Assembly (NCBI RefSeq): GCF_003289645.1
Contig: NZ_QLYX01000019.1
Span: 62,001-126,000, forward strand
Length of the DNA: 64,000 nt
DNA from: Actinomadura craniellae
Lineage (GTDB): Bacteria > Actinomycetota > Actinomycetes > Streptosporangiales > Streptosporangiaceae
Direction: 5' to 3'
Shown: piece by piece, positions 62,327-64,000 of the stretch
Position numbering within the stretch: the stretch's first letter is position 1
Layout of the letters: each line of letters starts with the position of its first letter
The notes under the pieces: generated by a model
Database searches by the model: none
What the model saw: the letters and a program-made list of their open reading frames with translations, nothing else
What the model was told of the DNA's origin: nothing
Position numbers and translations under genes: made by a program

Positions 62327-62874
62327 GTGTAGGACTCGCCCAGGGTCTGCCGCACCTGCTTGCGGGCCTCGTGGATCCGGGACTTGACCGTGCCCAGCGG
62401 CAGCCCGAGCTGCTCGGCGATCTCGGCGTACTCGAGCTGGGAGACGTCGCGCAGCACCAGCGCCTGGATCAGGTCGGGCTTGCGTGACTCCAGCTCCTCC
62501 ATGGCGTCCAGGATGTCCACCCGGGAGCCGGCGATCACGCTCGTCCGGCGCGGGTCGGGACGCTGTTGCGGCAGCTCACCGGCCTGCTCGACCGAGCGCC
62601 GCTTGAGCGAGCGGTAGGTGGAGCGGGCCGAGTTGGCCACCACCACGTGCAGCCAGGTGCTGAACTTCGACCGGCCCTCGAACCGGTGGATGTTGCGGGC
62701 CACCTGGAGGAGCGCGTCCTGGCACGCCTCCTCGGCGTCCTGCCGGCAGGGCAGGAAACGGCCGCTGTGCCGCATCACGTCCGGCTCGATCCGGCGCAGC
62801 AGATCGTTCAACGCTCCCTGGTCGCCCTGCGCGGCCTTGACGGCCAGTTCCTCGGTCTGCTGGTCGAACGCCAT
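62323..62874 (-). CDS. ECF sigma factor
   Basis: A 183-residue sigma-70 family protein; ATG 62874 follows GAGGGG. Region 2 includes DAEEACQDALLQVARNIHRF and KFSTWLHVVVANSA; region 4 is LEYAEIAEQLGLPLGTVKSR with RIHEARKQVR. No anti-sigma factor gene is adjacent within the window. It is convergent with the pseudokinase (stops overlap) and divergent from a kinase gene, with only 83 bp between. Confidence 0.9.
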   Translation of the reverse strand: MAFDQQTEELAVKAAQGDQGALNDLLRRIEPDVMRHSGRFLPCRQDAEEACQDALLQVARNIHRFEGRSKFSTWLHVVVANSARSTYRSLKRRSVEQAGELPQQRPDPRRTSVIAGSRVDILDAMEELESRKPDLIQALVLRDVSQLEYAEIAEQLGLPLGTVKSRIHEARKQVRQTLGESYT

Positions 62875-62957
62875 CGCCACCCCTCGCCTTCTGGGCGCCC
62901 GCGGCCGTACCGCCCGCGCGCTCCCACCCGCCCCCCGTTGTTGGGCATGATACGGGG

Positions 62958-64000
62958 GTGTCCATCCCTGCATCAGTCGGCCGTTACCGAACCGATCGCG
63001 TCCTGGGCTCCGGGGCCTTCGCCTCGGTATGGCTCGGGCACGACGACGCGCTCGACGCGAAGGTCGCAATAAAAGTCCTGTCCGGAAGCCTGCTCGACGA
63101 CCTCGACGTCCGCAACCGGTTCCACGAGGAGGCGCGCATCCTGCGGCGGGCCGACTCCGAGCGGCTGGTCCGGGTCCACGACATCGGGGAACTGCCCGAC
63201 GGCCGCCCGTACTTCGTCATGTCCTACGCCGACCGCGGGACGCTCGCCGACCGGATGCGGGAACGGCCGCTTTCGGTCGCCGAAACGCTTGCCATCGCCG
63301 AGGACATCGCGTATGGGGTGGCGGTCATCAACCGGTTGGGCGTGATCCACCGCGACCTCAAGCCGTCGAACGTGCTGTTCCAGTCCACTCCGGACGGCGG
63401 TGAGCGGCTGCTGATCGCCGACCTCGGCCTGGCCAAGGCCATCGCGCACGCCTCCGGCGCGTTCACGCTGCCGGTCGGCACGCCCGGCTACATGTCGCCC
63501 GAGCAGGCCCGCTTCGGCGGGGGCCTCGACGTGCGGGCCGACGTGTACGGGCTGGGCGCGCTGACGTACCACATGCTGACCGGCCGCCCGCCCGGCCCCG
63601 CCCCCGTCACGAAACCGCCGAGCGCGCTGCGGGAGGGGCTGACACCCGAGTTCGACCGGGTGATCCTGCGCGCCCTGGAGGTCGAGCGCGACAACCGGTG
63701 GGGCACCGCCCAGGAATTCGCCGAGGCGCTGGCCGGGCTCCGCCCCGCATCCCCGCCCGTGGACGACGACCGCACCGTGCTGGACCGCCCGCTGGACCCC
63801 GGCCCGGCGGGACACCCGATGGGGCCGCCCCCGCAGGGCGGCCCGGGGTACCGGGAGGGTTCTCCGCCTGGTCAGGGGCCGCAGGGTCCTCAGCCCGGTC
63901 CGGGGTACCGGGAGGGTCCTCCGCCTGGCCCCGGGTACCGGGAGGGTCCTCCGCCTGGTCAGGGGCCGCAGGGTCCTCAGCCCGGCCCCGGGTACCGGGA
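62958..64000 (+). CDS. Ser/Thr protein kinase (C-terminus beyond window)
   Basis: GTG 62958 opens a frame running to the edge, at least 347 residues. Gly loop VLGSGAFASVWLG, VAIKVL, Glu in FHEEARILRR, HRDLKPSNVLF, ADLGLAKA (DLG instead of DFG), GTPGYMSPEQA are all present, so it should be active. After the kinase (about residue 275) begins a Gly/Pro/Gln repeat linker, probably before a membrane helix outside the window. Divergent from the ECF sigma gene, which it might regulate. Confidence 0.9.
   Translation, partial: MSIPASVGRYRTDRVLGSGAFASVWLGHDDALDAKVAIKVLSGSLLDDLDVRNRFHEEARILRRADSERLVRVHDIGELPDGRPYFVMSYADRGTLADRMRERPLSVAETLAIAEDIAYGVAVINRLGVIHRDLKPSNVLFQSTPDGGERLLIADLGLAKAIAHASGAFTLPVGTPGYMSPEQARFGGGLDVRADVYGLGALTYHMLTGRPPGPAPVTKPPSALREGLTPEFDRVILRALEVERDNRWGTAQEFAEALAGLRPASPPVDDDRTVLDRPLDPGPAGHPMGPPPQGGPGYREGSPPGQGPQGPQPGPGYREGPPPGPGYREGPPPGQGPQGPQPGPGYR
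63836..64000 (+). repeat. Tandem repeats coding a GYREGPPPG linker
   Basis: A unit of about 57 bp (GPGYREGPPPGQGPQGPQP) recurs from 63843 to the window end, with one shorter 30-bp unit between. The number of copies beyond the edge is unknown. Confidence 0.8.

Noticed and set aside
1-64000. CRISPR arrays, insertion sequences and rRNA genes
   Set aside because: No regularly spaced identical repeats with unique spacers, no transposase motif and no rRNA signature sequence were seen.

Overview
The window is very GC-rich, with frequent GTG starts and many ATGA/GTGA stop-start overlaps. It carries actinomycete family markers: a SARP regulator, DUF5753/DUF397 pairs, DUF3263, a mycosin-like subtilase, DUF222-HNH and several Ser/Thr kinases. 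It looks like a chromosomal segment of a filamentous actinobacterium. Streptosporangiales/Thermomonosporaceae is a guess, because no rRNA or other taxonomic marker is present.

Left third (1-27.3 kb): a cell-surface locus. A leftward operon encodes a PstC-PstA-PstB transporter, a membrane-anchored PstS-like protein and a polysaccharide deacetylase with Ig-like repeats that runs off the window. Divergent from it are a second large PstS-like protein with a C-terminal membrane anchor, a sortase-fold protein lacking its catalytic Cys, a MOP-type flippase and a Wzz-like protein. Then come a sulfotransferase, a third secreted PstS-like protein, a small lipoprotein, and a tight leftward operon (Ig-like secreted protein, sulfotransferase, glycosidase lipoprotein, O-antigen-ligase-like polymerase, glycosyltransferase). 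A divergent glycosyltransferase and a polyprenyl glycosylphosphotransferase complete an apparent Wzx/Wzy-type route to a possibly sulfated exopolysaccharide. The block ends with an HtaA-domain protein carrying LPKTG, and an intact sortase beside it.

Middle (27.3-45 kb): a membrane-anchored NB-ARC/TPR protein, a Ser/Thr kinase, an ABC exporter, a universal stress protein, a large SARP/AAA/TPR regulator, then UbiA prenyltransferase, APH-like phosphotransferase and an unassigned CrtC/AttH-like protein, followed by an LVIVD-repeat protein and a DUF305 protein.

Right third (45-64 kb): a disturbed stretch with a 9-bp repeat tract, a decayed kinase fragment, DUF4328, a DUF222-HNH gene with a translationally coupled 57-codon DUF397 gene, a remnant of a DUF5753 regulator, an intact XRE-DUF397 pair and a HATPase gene. 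It ends at tRNA-Thr(TGT), whose 3' half is duplicated next to it. Beyond the tRNA lie a subtilase with a roughly 770-residue repeat tail, SHOCT, MarR, a SAM hydroxide adenosyltransferase, DUF3263, trehalose-phosphatase, a probable pseudokinase, an ECF sigma factor and a Ser/Thr kinase cut by the window edge.

The most unusual structural signal is recurrence: at least five genes (sortase, APH-like, CrtC-like, ABC exporter, SAM adenosyltransferase) have their stop-codon region tandemly duplicated just downstream. Related partial duplications affect the LVIVD gene start, a kinase segment and the tRNA-Thr.
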